Shown here in pieces: positions 24,578-37,137 of a stretch of 64,000 nt of DNA. The notes under the pieces were generated by a model. That model did no database searches. It had not been told where the DNA came from and worked only from the letters and a program-made list of their open reading frames with translations. Numbering within the stretch: the first letter of the stretch is position 1; each line of letters begins with the position of its first letter. Source of the stretch: Nilaparvata lugens (Eukaryota; Arthropoda; Insecta; Hemiptera; Delphacidae); the NCBI RefSeq assembly GCF_014356525.2, contig NC_052505.1, positions 52,934,630 through 52,998,629 on the forward strand. Direction: 5' to 3'. Position numbers and translations under genes: made by a program.

Positions 24578-25778
24578 CTATCCATAGACTAACTTAACAG
24601 GTTAAATCTGTGCTATTACCTATTTAAACAGCAATACCACATTATTATCATCTGAACAGCAAATATTCCCCGATGTCACGAAAATTACTTCTGCAAAAGG
24701 TTATTACGTGTTTAAAAATGTGTTTTCAACCCTGATAAATCAATCTGCAACTTGTCAATCTAATCTCGAATCTGCTTTACCATAAATAAGATTTCCATGA
24801 TTTTTTATCAGAGAAAAATATTTCATTTGATAATGAGCGTTTCTCACACTCACAATTGCTGATAAAGGGTGACGTTTCTTAAGTGACTGAGATTGTTGTG
24901 AATCTACACGTCATTCAAGAAGTGATCTCAGAAGATTTATTTATGGAGGCGGTGATGTGACAGAGAGGTGTTCCAGTTGTGACTTCGCTGCGAAATAAAT
25001 ATGATACGGCTATTAAGGTTGATGAGGATCTAATGAAAAATTTAGCAGACATGACGGCACCGATGTGTTTATCACCCTGGAAAAATCACTTATAAGAGAA
25101 AGGAGATATAGGAAGAATGAGTTTGATGGCTCGATGTGTAATGAAGAGAGAGCTGATGCTGAAATCAGAGTACTCAAGATGAAGCTAAATTTTGGGAGAG
25201 ATAGCGTTAATGAATTGAAATTGGAAATCTTATCAAGGATGCTATTATTAACCTCCTGGAGAAAGATGCAAAGCAAGCAGCTGACAAAATGTCAAATACG
25301 GAATACGAGCTATCGTTACTAAAAAGAAAACAGCTTTTTCTTCAGATGTCGAGACCCCCAAGTTCAATGTAAGTTTTATGTAACTATGCTTTCTAATCTG
25401 CTATGCAAACCAATCTTGGTGACTGACAATGACAGGTATCGTTCACGTTAACGGACTAAACTGTTTTTCTAGAGTTTTCATTCTCATTTCGAAGTAAAGT
25501 TTTCACACGACGAACAAAGTTATTTATTCCAATAAAATTCCGATCGATCCAAATCATGCACATTCCTGGACATTGAGTTCACGATGAGTGAAACAAATTC
25601 GATTGACTACGAGCTTGCTTTTATTGAGCTCTTTGGCAGTTAGTAATTGAAGTGAACTCTTGCAAAGTGCATTGTTGTATACGGTGAACAGAAGAATCGA
25701 GTTGCACCCTAAACCTACAATTTCCCTCCCAAACTATCTCGTGAAATTCACTCCAAACTGCCAGCATTCTCATGAATA
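24578..25778 (+). repeat. Segmental duplicate, copy A
   Basis: From AACTTAACAGG at 24591 this segment matches 62812-64000 at a constant offset of about 38,221-38,222 bases. The differences I noticed are one substitution (C at 24950 versus T at 63171) and one missing A near 25236. The short word CTATCCATAGACT precedes both copies, followed in copy B by an extra CTGG. The match reaches the window end, so the true length is unknown. Confidence 0.95.
25025..25368 (+). pseudogene. Coiled-coil exon, frameshifted copy
   Basis: Same exon as at 63247-63590, ending at an identical donor (TTCAAT then GTAAGT). One A is missing in the run near 25236, so the frame breaks before the conserved second half. 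Upstream it encodes a charged alpha-helical stretch (for example LIRERRYRKNEFDGSM). The product is unrecognised. The single-base difference could be a real lesion or a homopolymer sequencing error. Confidence 0.5.
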
Positions 25779-25823
25779 GAACCAATGCTTCCCATAGGAC
25801 CAATGCTGTCAGTTTGAAGCGAA
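25747..25823. repeat. Small inverted-repeat hairpin element (MITE-like)
   Basis: Arms 25747-25768 and 25802-25823 are reverse complements at 19 of 22 positions around a 33-base centre containing ACCAATGCTTCCCATAGG. Related copies lie near 21728-21808, with partial ones near 11395 and 41985. This fits a short non-autonomous hairpin family. Confidence 0.6.
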
Positions 25824-25989
25824 TCTGACCGTAGCAGCTTGAGAATGAGTTGCAAATGAAGTGCAGTAATCGAAAGAATGTCGAGTTAGTGGAGAAAATA
25901 AAATTCGCAAATGGGAGAACAGTATATACCGTACTCGGTTTCAAAATCGAAACGATCTTCTGTTTACTGACTACTCAAATCCACGGCGG

Positions 25990-27150
25990 CAATCATAAAC
26001 CGTAGCTCATGAATTTGTAGCTCAATGCTTACGAGGGTATTCAATGAGAAGGGGAGCTGAGAAGGGGGGATTGTTTGTGGGGAGGGGAAAAGGACATTTC
26101 CAGAACGTTATCAGCCATCTTGATTTTGTAGCGAATTTGATAGGTTCACTAACCTGTTTATAACCGGCGCGTTCTGATAAAGTAATTTGGGCTAACCGAC
26201 TGATAGCAAGGGCTGAAGATGTATTGGGGACTCTATGTTGGCTTGTTAATAATATAGATTAAAAGACAAATATGATATTTTCATGTATAATACCTAATCA
26301 TGATTTCAGACAACACAATTTTGAAGTGGAGCTATTACCTCTCAATGACATTGCTAGAAATATTTTATTAGTGTATTCAATATGAAAATAGCGAATAAAG
26401 GATTATTACCACAGATATTGACGCATTATAACGAATCCAATTTTCGTTAAAATGCGTTTTCAAGAATGAACTCCTCAAAAATGGAATGTATGTTCAAGCA
26501 TGATTACAGGGGAGAAAGGAATTTTTGTCTATTTTGATAAATAATATTGTACTTTTCCTCTCGAGGAAAATAATAATAATGCGACCTGAATAGTTGAATA
26601 GAGGTTAGAGCCTGCTTGAAAATGAAAGCTTGATTCTTTTGTGATAGAATTCGTATAAAATTCAGAAATTAAATGAAAAAAAAAAATGATCTCAAACATA
26701 TATGAATCATAATCACTGATGCAACTGCGCCTACTTTTTATTTTCATAAAAAAGACGAATTATGGATTCATGGCTAAATTTGCATTTCCAAGTAGGTTCA
26801 CGTATTATCAAAATAGTTCTGTATTTTCAAATTTGAATGATTTTCTACGTTAATGTTATTGATCTAAATCAATACGAATCCAATGTCCAGACGTATTTAC
26901 ATAAAGAATTATTTGGCAGATAACAGATGAAGGAAGATTTTGGAGTTACAGTAGGAGGAAGATGGATAAAAAAGCAAAAAGGTCGCCTAAAAGGTTGTGA
27001 AGGATCTTAACAGAAAACAATTTGAAGACAAGCGTCCGCCAATATTGTTTCTGAAACGGTTTTGCTCCCTAGGAAGCGGCTAAGAAGGAGTAAACTTTAT
27101 CATTAGCAGAAAATGGAGATAACTCACTCAACTTTTGCCCCAGTCAGTGG
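25990..27150. other. AT-rich non-coding DNA
   Basis: No gene, RNA or repeat supported. Confidence 0.4.
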
Positions 27151-27480
27151 ATTATAGATTTCTTTTCCATCCTCCTCCTCCTCCAACTACTTCTTCCTCC
27201 TCTCTTCTCTTCTTTCTTGCTCTTTCTCTTTCTCTTTCTCCTCCTCATTCTTCCTTACTATTCATCTTATTCTTTCAACTCATCATCATAATTATCCTAC
27301 TTCTTCCTTTTGTTCGTTTGCACTAGCATCCCCTTTCTCTGTTAAATACTGTTATTCTCCCACGCCCCACATTCGTCATTATAATCATCTTATTCTCTTT
27401 AGTATACTTCTTCCTCTCCTTCTTCTTGTTTTTCTCTTCTTCTTCTTCTTCTTCCTCTTTTTCTTCTTCTTAGAAAGTTA
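27150..27480. repeat. Pyrimidine-rich tract (CTT/CTC)
   Basis: C/T-dominated plus strand with TTC microsatellite near 27435-27475. Frames here are artefacts. Confidence 0.75.
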
Positions 27481-27489
27481 GAGGTCAAG

Positions 27490-28185
27490 CAGAGAACAAT
27501 AATTCCTTCTCTCCAATAAGAAGTAGCCCATAGTAAGCCGCTTAAAACAAGCAAACGAAAAGCCACTTTTTCGTAGTTGCATTCTCTGTCTGTTTGCGGA
27601 GGCCAATATAATACAATTTAATATAACAGTGAGTGTCGTCTGTTCCTCATTCGAATCTCTCCTCCACTGGGAATTATGGTAACTTGACCGAATTGTTTGA
27701 AACGATGATAGAGATTTACTACATTATTAACTATAACGGAATTGGAATTAGGCTACCTGTTCGACTGAGGACAATACCAACGGTTAGTTCACTTCTCGTA
27801 GTGGATACACTAGACACTAGGAACTTTTATATGAATTATTCTCATACTGTATAGTAACTATAGTTGTGCACAGTAATTATCACATCTTTATTTCTCTCCA
27901 ACATCCTCCGTCCCTATCACTCGAAAGTAAATGATAGAAACTATTATGAACACCTATTGTGTTCTGTTTGTTGATTTGTATATTCCCCATTTCTAAATTC
28001 TTATATTTCTCATTCCCAAAATAAGATATTTCCATTTTGAAAATTGTGATATTTTCATTCGAATGCACTGAAACGCTTTCAATTGTTCTCAATACTGTCT
28101 AGATGGTGACTGAACCGGATAGCTGTGAGATTTAAATAAATGTTTCTTTCCAAAAGATTGTGTTGGTTCAGGGTGATTCATACTT
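27490..28185. other. Non-coding, no gene supported
   Basis: AT-rich. Short open frames have no supporting evidence. Confidence 0.4.
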
Positions 28186-28521
28186 ATTGTTACGGGTTTC
28201 TACACTAATAAAACACTTGAGGCGATTTATACTGATTAGATTTATTACTTACAACACTATAACACATGGAGTTGAACTGAAAACAACTATAAACTGATAA
28301 CTACCTAATAAATTACACCGAATTATCACAAGTTTACATTTACCAGTAAAAGAACTGTATAATAATAACTGTCACCAAGAATAATAGCTGTTTAAACAAC
28401 TACAAAAGTCTATTATCACTGGTCTGTCACGTTTATTAACACTTATCACTAGTCTGTCACAATGTAGAAGAAGCGAACAATACGACTCTAGTCCGTCAAC
28501 TCACTTGCCATTTAACACGCG

Positions 28522-28533
28522 CTATTTATTTAG
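28522..28533 (-). promoter_or_regulatory. TATA-like box
   Basis: CTAAATAAATAG on the minus strand, downstream of the heat-shock element and CCAAT box. Placement fits a core promoter firing leftward. Confidence 0.4.
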
Positions 28534-28596
28534 GCTCTGTGAAAAAACCTAGAAGGATCTGGAGGTGTCGAACACGCCCGTCCAATCACAGTGCAT

Positions 28597-28616
28597 GGAA
28601 GATTCCAGAAGATTCA
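28597..28616. promoter_or_regulatory. Perfect four-unit heat-shock element
   Basis: GAAgaTTCcaGAAgaTTC gives four contiguous alternating nGAAn/nTTCn units with exact 2-base spacing, the consensus bound by heat-shock factor trimers. A CCAAT box lies at 28582-28586, and the TATA-like box is 64 bases away on the side expected for minus-strand transcription. Confidence 0.65.
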
Positions 28617-29339
28617 AGTTCGCGCCCGCCATTGGTCGATGGCTCTCCTCTCCAAAACCCGAATACACTGGAACGTTCTGGGAGCCCCCCTGCTACCCGC
28701 ATCAACACTGCTACCGCTGTGCTTCCCACCAGATACCCCTCGCCTCTGCCATCCTTCTAAAGGCTTCATCAATAACAATATTAATATAATTCTATTTGGA
28801 ATTAAGCTCCAGAGTGCTGCTCTCCATTTCTTCAGAATTTCCATCTACACGATTTATTTTTCAGGCTAATGATAGCATTATTCCTATGAAATGACATTAT
28901 TATTTCTAAAGTGCAATCAGACCTGAACTATTACGAGTCCAATTATTACTCGTATAACGTGTCCCATCTCTTCGTAGACTGGATCCGACTGACCTGAGCT
29001 GAATTGGTGAGTTCTCATTGTTATTAAGTAACGTGTTCATGTTACAATAAATTGATGTATCAGAAATATACTGTTTTATTGTTAACGATTTATGATGCAC
29101 TTGTGGTGTCTTTTGAGTCTTAGCGCACAGCAAAGCAGCTCTATTGCAACAAGTCCAATGCTCATGTATCATAATCATTACCAAAAAAGCATGGCTACAA
29201 TTTCTCACTCATTGAATGTGATTGTTGTAAGTGAGCTGCCTGCCTGCAGCAAACACGCGCAGCCACACTGCAACACAGCACCAATCATCTGCTCGTAAAG
29301 CATGTGCAAAACGGTGTGTGGCGATAATTCAACCGGCAT

Positions 29340-29860
29340 TCAGATACTAACAGCTCGCTGAAAGAGGTGAAGATGAGAATGAGAGAGAGAGAGAGTGGGA
29401 GGAAGAGAGAGAGTGAGTGGGAGGAAGAGAGAAAGAGAGAGAGAGGGTGACAGAGATTGAGAAGGAGAGAGAGAGAGACAGTGATTAGAGAGTGAGGGAG
29501 GAAGAGAGAGAGCGAGTGAGAATCTGAAAATCGTGAAGGAGAAGAGAGTGATAGTGTAATAGTGAAGGGAAGAGAGGGCTTGCGGAAGAGGAAATAGAGG
29601 AGATGGGTAGGGAATGGAGAAAAGAGAAAGAGCTCAGGAATGAGGGAACAGGATGGAGACGAAGAGAGAGAATGAGAGGATAAGCAGGAGGATGAGTATA
29701 AGGGAATATGTAGGAGGAAATGAAGAGGTTGTGGTATAGAAAAAAAGTAAATTGGACAGAGAAAAGAGAGAAAATAGAGTGGCGAGTAATATGATAATGG
29801 AGTGGATTGAGACTGAGGGAGTTGAGAGAGGAAAGAGAAAAGATGGTAGAGTGGGAAAGT
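29340..29860. repeat. GA-rich purine tract
   Basis: GAGAGA and GGAAGAGAG units make the plus strand mostly purine. Long minus-strand frames here are compositional. Confidence 0.8.
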
Positions 29861-29978
29861 AGACAGAATGAATGAAAAATAGGCTATGATACGTTCTAGT
29901 GGGTTCGAACCTTACTGGAAAATAGAAATTATATTTTCTAACAAATCTCAAATAAAAAATATAGTGATTTCTACTTAC

Positions 29979-30070
29979 ATTATTTCTGTATGAGTGTCGT
30001 AAACGTCTTTGTTTTCTGGACATGTGTCACAGACATTGCTTTCTTCAGCGACGAAATCTGCGTCAGAGCC
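29979..30070 (-). CDS. Candidate host internal exon, unknown product
   Basis: A 92-base minus-strand segment bounded by an acceptor (TTATTTCCAG) and a consensus donor (AAT then GTAAGTAG). In one frame it is fully open and acidic with two cysteines (GSDADFVAEESNVCDTCPEN). That frame is not the one fixed by the exon at 30261-30391. Either an exon or a one-base error intervenes, or the real product is short. No family is recognised. Confidence 0.4.
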
Positions 30071-30260
30071 CTGGAAATAAGAAGATAAAGACACTGTTAT
30101 TCACGGTCATAAATGCTCATTACAGTATTCCATACTTGAAAGTACTGTGTTCCGGAATGGAAATGAAAACATATAATTATTCAAATTACAAATGGAGATA
30201 TATTGATTATTATGGTTCTTGATGAAGGAAATTATTGATGTGTATCAAATATTAGCTTAC

Positions 30261-30391
30261 CTTTTGGAAGCCCAGTATTGAATTAACGCTGTTCCTCTTC
30301 GTTTAAGCGGTTTCGCGCTAAGTTTCAATCTGCGTCCACTTTTGTGTCTAAAGCGTCGGCGACTTTGATGAGGCTTCGGCGTTTCGTCCAT
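30261..30391 (-). CDS. Candidate host first exon, unknown basic protein
   Basis: On the minus strand ATG at 30391 (context AAAAATGG) opens 43 codons of arginine/lysine-rich sequence starting MDETPKPHQSRRRFRHKSG. It ends exactly at a good donor, AAAAG then GTAAGC. Both other frames contain stops. The composition is less AT-biased than the flanks. No family is recognised. The exon ends two bases into a codon. Splicing to the acceptor at 30070 would continue for about 24 codons and then meet a stop. Confidence 0.4.
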
Positions 30392-30599
30392 TTTTTATGA
30401 TAAATAATTTGGTCGCATGCACTTCAACATTTTTATAACATTTCACGTAATTCGAAGTCAATAGGAATAGAATAGAAAAAGTATTATTCACTAACAAGGA
30501 TTGTCTAGAATAAACAAGGCAAAACGTTTCTATAAATGAAAACCCATAGTAACTTATCACAAATGACTGGATGAACTGTCACTGTCACGTTTCAACGAA

Positions 30600-31185
30600 C
30601 TAATAAGTCACACATGGCATGGATATGGCAAAAGCTAGCTGGAATTGAGAGACAGAGAGAGTGTAACAGACTTCTCATCTATTCCCCTCCCATTCCCACT
30701 CTTTCTTGTGGTCATTCATTCAATTCATTCATTGATACACTGCTGGGCAGTCTTAGTATGTAAGTAGTAGGTGGTGGGGGTTACGTTTCAACAGTAGAGC
30801 TCTCTGGAGAATAACCCTCGAACTAGGTTGGCAATGTAACGGTTCATTTTTGGTTCAAATTTGCAATTTAACGACTCAGTTTATTGCAAAACTATTAGGA
30901 ATTTGAACAAAATTCAAACGGATTTAGATTTGTGTTGTTATTCTAAAGGTCACTGTATTTTCAAATTCGTTTCTCGATGCTTCTTTTCCAAAATAGCAAA
31001 TTCATGTTTAAATAGCTAAAATAAGAAAAACTTGAAGAAATAATGAAATTATGAAAAGCGTATGCTCTCTGTAAAAGCATATAGTTGAGTCCTACGAACT
31101 TTCAAGGAAATAGTTCAATCCATTCTTGAGGTATGAGTGTAAGCAATATGCTTACTTTTCAGCTTGTTAGGTGGGTGTGCAGTAG
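30600..31185. other. Non-coding, possible upstream region of the minus-strand exons
   Basis: AT-rich with a short GA run near 30645-30660. No defined promoter motif could be supported. Confidence 0.3.
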
Positions 31186-31189
31186 AATC

Positions 31190-31595
31190 TTAAGAAGGGA
31201 AGAATGAAGAGGTAAGAAGTAGAGAAGAAGAAAGAGACAATGAAAAGAGTGCTTGTTAATGAACGGTGGAGGAAAGAGGAAAGACAGAGAAGAGAGTAAA
31301 TAGAAGTTCCATAGGGAAGAGGCGGTGGTAGATAAGAGAAATGAGAATCATAGAAGAATGATTAGGAGAGAGGAGAGATGGTGTAGATAGTGAGAGAGAG
31401 AAATTGAGTGATGGTAGGAGACCAGAAAAGAAAGGGAATAAAAGTTGTGAAGATAAGTGATAGGGGTAGAGAAAAGAAAAAAGAAAATAGAAAGAAGACA
31501 ACAAGAAATAGAGATTGTGAAGAGGGTACAGTGGGTGAGAATAGAGGAGAGAAAAGAGCCGTTGTGAAGAAAGAGGTAGAGGGTGTGAAAAGATA
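31190..31595. repeat. Polypurine tract
   Basis: A/G-dominated plus strand with GAGAGAGAA-like units. Long frames on both strands are compositional. Confidence 0.75.
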
Positions 31596-31619
31596 CCCTC
31601 TGTTGAACAACACGCGTAG

Positions 31620-31790
31620 TTCAAAACAACACAAAAGTGTTGAGCCAGCGATAACGGTGGCGCGCACTCACGCACACACACGTGCACATTGTGTGTCGCC
31701 TGCACATTACATGTACGCGGCGCGAGATTAATTGGCGCGGCTCTCTGAATCGCGCGCGCAAATCCAGAAACGGCATCGCCGGCATATTAG
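31620..31790. promoter_or_regulatory. CpG-rich block
   Basis: Dense CGCG and GCGC words (GGCGCGCACTCACGC, CGCGGCGCGAGATTAATTGG, TCGCGCGCGC) stand out in AT-rich surroundings. This could be a promoter or regulatory block, but no transcript or core promoter motif can be tied to it. Confidence 0.25.
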
Positions 31791-31859
31791 AGATTCTTCG
31801 ATACAGGAGGCACAAGTAGGCTTTTAGAGTGTATGTGTGTGATAATGCAGCAGCTAGCA

Positions 31860-32990
31860 TAGATAGATAAATCTGGTCAACAAGCCTGCTATCCTCGTTC
31901 GGATTTGATACATAGACCCTCTCCCCCCCACAGCTCCTAAATGTGACCTGGTTTGTCCCCCATTATAATAGGCGGTCGCACTATTGCACCTGAATATATT
32001 TCCCATGCAGAGCATACCTGGCCACGGCTTCACAACACACACACCAACACATTTACCTGGTACGCTTTGCGGAATTCTAGCTCCCCCCTAAGTCTCGAAG
32101 CCCCCTTTCCCCTCACAAATTCTAGTCTCGCTCCCTGGATTTAGTGTCCCCCACTTCTCTGGCTAATAGCTTGTTTTGTACGTTTCAATGTGCTATTATT
32201 AGTTCACTGGTGTTACCTCCTTTCTAGCTTTCGAATGCTACAGCGTACTTTGCGATTAGTCATATGAGCCTCAAAATGTAACACTATTCTAGATATCTGC
32301 GGATAGACGATAATGATGTCCACAAATTGTAGTTCGAATAGATACAATCAATATTAATCTATCCATCCCCCTAGAAAGGTGAAAATTTTAATGTTCTCAG
32401 CATTCAATACAAATATGGAATTTGGAGTTAGCAGTTAAATAAAATATGTGGAAGGAATGGGTTAAAAAATATATTATAAAAGTAACACTGAAAAGTGAAT
32501 TTAACTTTTTTGGGTTCTTTCTTGTGGAATCATGTTTCCATGTTAAAACTAAGCTGTACTGTAAACTAATATCTTATCTGAAGTATTCAATGTGATGATT
32601 GTGAGACAACTTCACTTGAAAATTCAGCAAAGTATAAAAACAATTTTTTTGTTGAATTAATATATAAGTTAGTTCAATATCATCAAATTCAATCTAAGAC
32701 CAAAAAAAACCTATAAAACAAAATGTTCAGAGCAAATTTGACAGTAATTAGATAACAGATGGCTCATATAAGTACAAAATGAATAAATAAATTGCCCATT
32801 GATTTGAAACAAAAATCAATTATTAAAAATGGAATAATTGGATACTTGACAATTATTTCTTTACATTTGACAGCACAGATATATCCATTTTTACTTTCCT
32901 TGCCCTATTACCATAGGGTAAGGGTGGTCCCTATTACTCTAGGGTAAGGAAGGTATTGCTTTCCGAAAAAAATTAAGGTACCTCAATTTC
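31860..32990. other. Non-coding, no gene supported
   Basis: Moderate GC until about 32160, then strongly AT-rich. Near 32905-32950 the phrase CCCTATTAC..TAGGGTAAGG is repeated twice. Confidence 0.4.
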
Positions 32991-33030
32991 TAATTTTCTA
33001 TAGGTTTCAAGGTCCCCTGAGTTTAAAAAA

Positions 33031-33930
<900 letters not shown>

Positions 33931-34976
33931 TCTCTACTAACCTATTAATAAATTAATGTCATAATTTTACTGTTTGATTGCAACACTCTCTAGCGGGCAT
34001 GGTTTCATCCTTTTGCTGGTGATACAAAGTTATTCTAATAAACTACCGGTCAATAAACTATTTCATGAATCTCTCCATTTAGATAAATATTATTCAATAA
34101 TATAAATAAACATCATACAGTAAATTAATTAATGGAGGAGTAAAAACTAACCTGAGTATGCTGAGTCTTGGATGTTCTTAATAAACGTTAACTGGAAAAC
34201 TATCAATCAAAATGATTGCTCCATATCCTTTCAATGATATGGTTGGAATGAGGAAGAAATTTCCTATAAGAGTTACATACGGTAATGTGTTAACGTTCTT
34301 GAACTTCTTACGAGCGTTCAAACTGTTTGAAATTTGGCTTTGAATTCGACGAATGCACTTTTTCCAACTTTGAGTGCTCATAAAAAGTTCAAAAACGTGA
34401 AACAAAAGAACAATTCATATGAATCTGATCGTAAATTTCTTCCTCTTCCAACCATATTCTTAGAAAACCCCGAAAGAAAATTGACTACTGTCTTGTAGTC
34501 AGGTATTGGTTTACCAAAGGCTATGGAAGAAAACTAGAAAAAATTACCTGATCCTCCAGGATGGGGTTTGCACGAGGGGCTGATAGCTCCTCCCTTTAAA
34601 AAAGAGCTTATTGTGAATACTTAAAATCAGCCTCGGAATGGGACTGCCTACTACGGAAATAAAATAGGAAACAAGCAAAAACCAGACTAAGGAAATGGAA
34701 ACATGTATTGACAGCAACAACTTAGAATGTGAGAACAATGTTGCAACGAGGAGAAATGATTGGAGGTAGCAAATGAAGTTATAAAGTTCAACATTGATTT
34801 GATTGCACTTCAAGAGGTAAGGTGGATGGGAAGCAAACGAATAAATAAGAAAGAATTCACTCTACTAGCCTATATAGTGGACCTGAAGAGAGAACAAGGC
34901 AGTGTGGAACAGCATTCCTTATCAGAGGGGAATTGAGAGACAGCCTTCTGTTATTTGAGCCGATGAATGATAGAAT

Positions 34977-35351
34977 ATGCAAAATATGAAAGGACGATTC
35001 CGAAATATTTCATTCATATGCGCCTATGCCCCAACACAAGAAGCATCTGAGGAAGTAAACTTTGATTTTTACCATAAACTGAGTCAAGTGTGTGGAAAAC
35101 CTCCAAAACCTGATATGTTAGGATTGTTTGGAGATTTTAATCCGCAGATAGGCAGGGAAGATCTTCTTCAAGGGATTGTAGGTCATCACACCTTACATGA
35201 GAGTACAAATGAGAATGGCGCACTCCTGGTTCAACTTGCAGCAGAACAGAATCTCTCAGTTGCTAGTACCAGATTTTCTCACAAAATATCCACAAATGAA
35301 CTTGGAAAGTGCCTAGCTCAGACATGGCCATTTAAATCGATCATGTTTTGA
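34977..35351 (+). pseudogene. LINE endonuclease domain fragment
   Basis: 124 open codons match the endonuclease/exonuclease/phosphatase fold of RTE-type LINEs: SFICAYAPTQEASEE, a GDFNPQIGRE block (the GDFN motif with catalytic Asp/Asn) and ENGALLVQLAAEQNL. Homologous sequence continues upstream (ALQEVRWMGS near 34804) and downstream (SDHYMVV near 35417) in broken frames, so it is inactive. Confidence 0.8.
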
Positions 35352-35484
35352 GATCCAGGAGCCATGCTACCTCAATAATTGATGTTAGATCTGCAAGAGG
35401 ACCCAATCGCGAATCTGACCACTACATGGTGGTGAAAAAGATTTCAGAGAGGTTATCCATGATGAAATGTAACAAAAGTGGAAC

Positions 35485-35811
35485 GTGGAGGCTTTGAAAC
35501 AGATTCAGACCAAGAATGCCTATAAAAGAGCAATTCACCAGAAAATAGATTGCTGGGAGCAAGAAACTACAGTAGATGAGGAGGAAAATCTGGACAGTGT
35601 TTGGGGAAAACTGAGAGACATTATCATTGATTCTGCAAATGAAACTATTGGAAAAGGAACAAGGCAAAGAAATGCTGAATTGTATGATCAAGAATGCAAG
35701 ACAGCTGCTATTGAAGAAAGGAATAGGCTGAGCTTGGCTGTGATGCAAAGGTCAACGAGAGGCAATGTAGAAATATACAGAAAGCAGGCGGAAAGCAAAA
35801 AATATAATTAA
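35485..35811 (+). pseudogene. LINE linker region between endonuclease and RT
   Basis: 108 open codons, charged and helical (IDCWEQETTVDEEENLDSVW, ETIGKGTRQRNAELYDQECK). They correspond to the segment that precedes the reverse transcriptase in RTE-like LINEs. It lies in line with the flanking RT and endonuclease remnants. Confidence 0.65.
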
Positions 35812-36689
35812 AGAGAAAAAACGTGAATAGCTAAAAACAGAGAGTCTACATGCACAGAATGAAACAAGAACATTTTATAAAACTGTGAAAGTTATGAGTG
35901 AAGGGTTTCAACCAAGGACTAACATGTGCAAAAGTAAAGATGGTGAAGTGATTTTGAGGAAGCTTCAAAGAATTGTGAAGAAAAAGAACCTTTTAAAAAA
36001 ATTGGTCATAAAACTTGTGACAATATCGTTCTCAATCAAATTTTAATATTATTTGTGCTTGATATACTTTTTTTGAGTAAAAATTATAGAAGTATTTCAA
36101 CAAGAACGAAGAATGTACTTGTAACATGATATGATTAATAATATGATTTCTGAAGAATCGAGATTACTATACAGATGGGCAGAACATTTCCAGCAAGTAC
36201 TGAATGGGGATGGAGATGGAGACCAAGATATCTGGATCCTCCGCTATCATACAGCTGATATTGAAGTGGAAACTCTCTTCTAAGGAAGAAGTAGTGAAAA
36301 AACAAAAGAACTGCAAATCACCTGGAGATGACTCAATAACTGCAGAGATATGAAAAAGTGGAGGTGATAAGGTGATTGATAAGATATTTCAATTGATCAT
36401 TATAATATGGGGCAAGGAAGAGTTACCTAAGGAGTGGGGCAAGGGTGTGATCTGACCCATCTATAAGAGAGGAGAAAAGCTGGTGTGTAGCAACTATAGA
36501 GGAATGACGCTATTGAATGTTGCCTACAAAATACTATCCTCAATCCTCCTGAACAGAATGAATGAGCTCACTATCTGAAAGAATAATTGATGGATACCAA
36601 TGTGGTTTCCGTCCGGGAAGAGGATCCACTGATCAAATTTTTGCAACTGATATAGTCCAGGCAATGAATGCTCAAAAAAGGGTATGAAG

Positions 36690-37130
36690 GGAAATGTTTG
36701 GAAGACAATTTTTGACCCCGCAGCTCTGTTTAGGGTAGTAAGGAGGTAAACATATCAAAAGTCCCCACCCCTACTCACCGTGCTAAGGGGGTGGGGGTGA
36801 TTCAAAGGTACCATTTTTTGGTTTCTCTCATATAACTCGAAAACTATGTATCTTACGGACATAATTGTTCAATACAAAGTTTAAGCTTACATAATTCCCT
36901 ACAATATTCATCTAATAATTTTCTCTAGATCTTCTATAGGTTTCAAGATATCCGCTCTTGAAGGTGTGACATTTTTGAAAAAAACACTTTTGCCTCCAAT
37001 TTTTTTTTTAATTTTCGCTCTTATAACTTTTGAGAAAACGATGGGAAAAATCTATGCTGATTTTGAACTCATAGAACATTGAATTATCTTTAATTCGATG
37101 TATAATTTCACACTTTTTGCAGCAGCTTTA
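36690..37130. repeat. Unclassified repeat interrupting the LINE
   Basis: The RT coding similarity stops near 36690 and the C-terminal part resumes near 37138. The stretch between has no coding capacity and contains phrases such as ATAACTCGAAAACTATG and CTTCTATAGGTTTCAAG. The latter also occurs before the GT array at 32995-33012. It replaces several hundred bases of the LINE. Confidence 0.5.
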
Positions 37131-37137
37131 GCTTTGA

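Larger units (their letters stand above)
28188..28707 (-). mobile_element. LTR-like segment with heat-shock-type promoter
   Basis: Read on the minus strand, the segment has inverted GAA/TTC units (28671-28678), CCAAT boxes, a perfect heat-shock element (28597-28616), a TATA-like CTAAATAAATAG (28533-28522), a poly(A) signal AATAAA near 28247, and an end in CCCGTAACA at 28188. That order (enhancer, TATA, poly(A) signal, CA terminus) is the layout of an LTR. The 5' edge is uncertain; TGTTGATG at 28707 is one candidate. No matching target-site duplication, partner LTR or internal coding domain was found, so a solo LTR or a host stress promoter remains possible. Confidence 0.4.

Noticed and set aside
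25013..25276. Minus-strand frame opposite the duplicated exon
   Set aside because: The plus strand has the coding-like helical frame and a consensus donor; the minus frame is its shadow.
29634..30023. 129-residue minus-strand frame overlapping the candidate exon
   Set aside because: Mostly GA-tract complement, and in a different frame from the spliced-looking exon.
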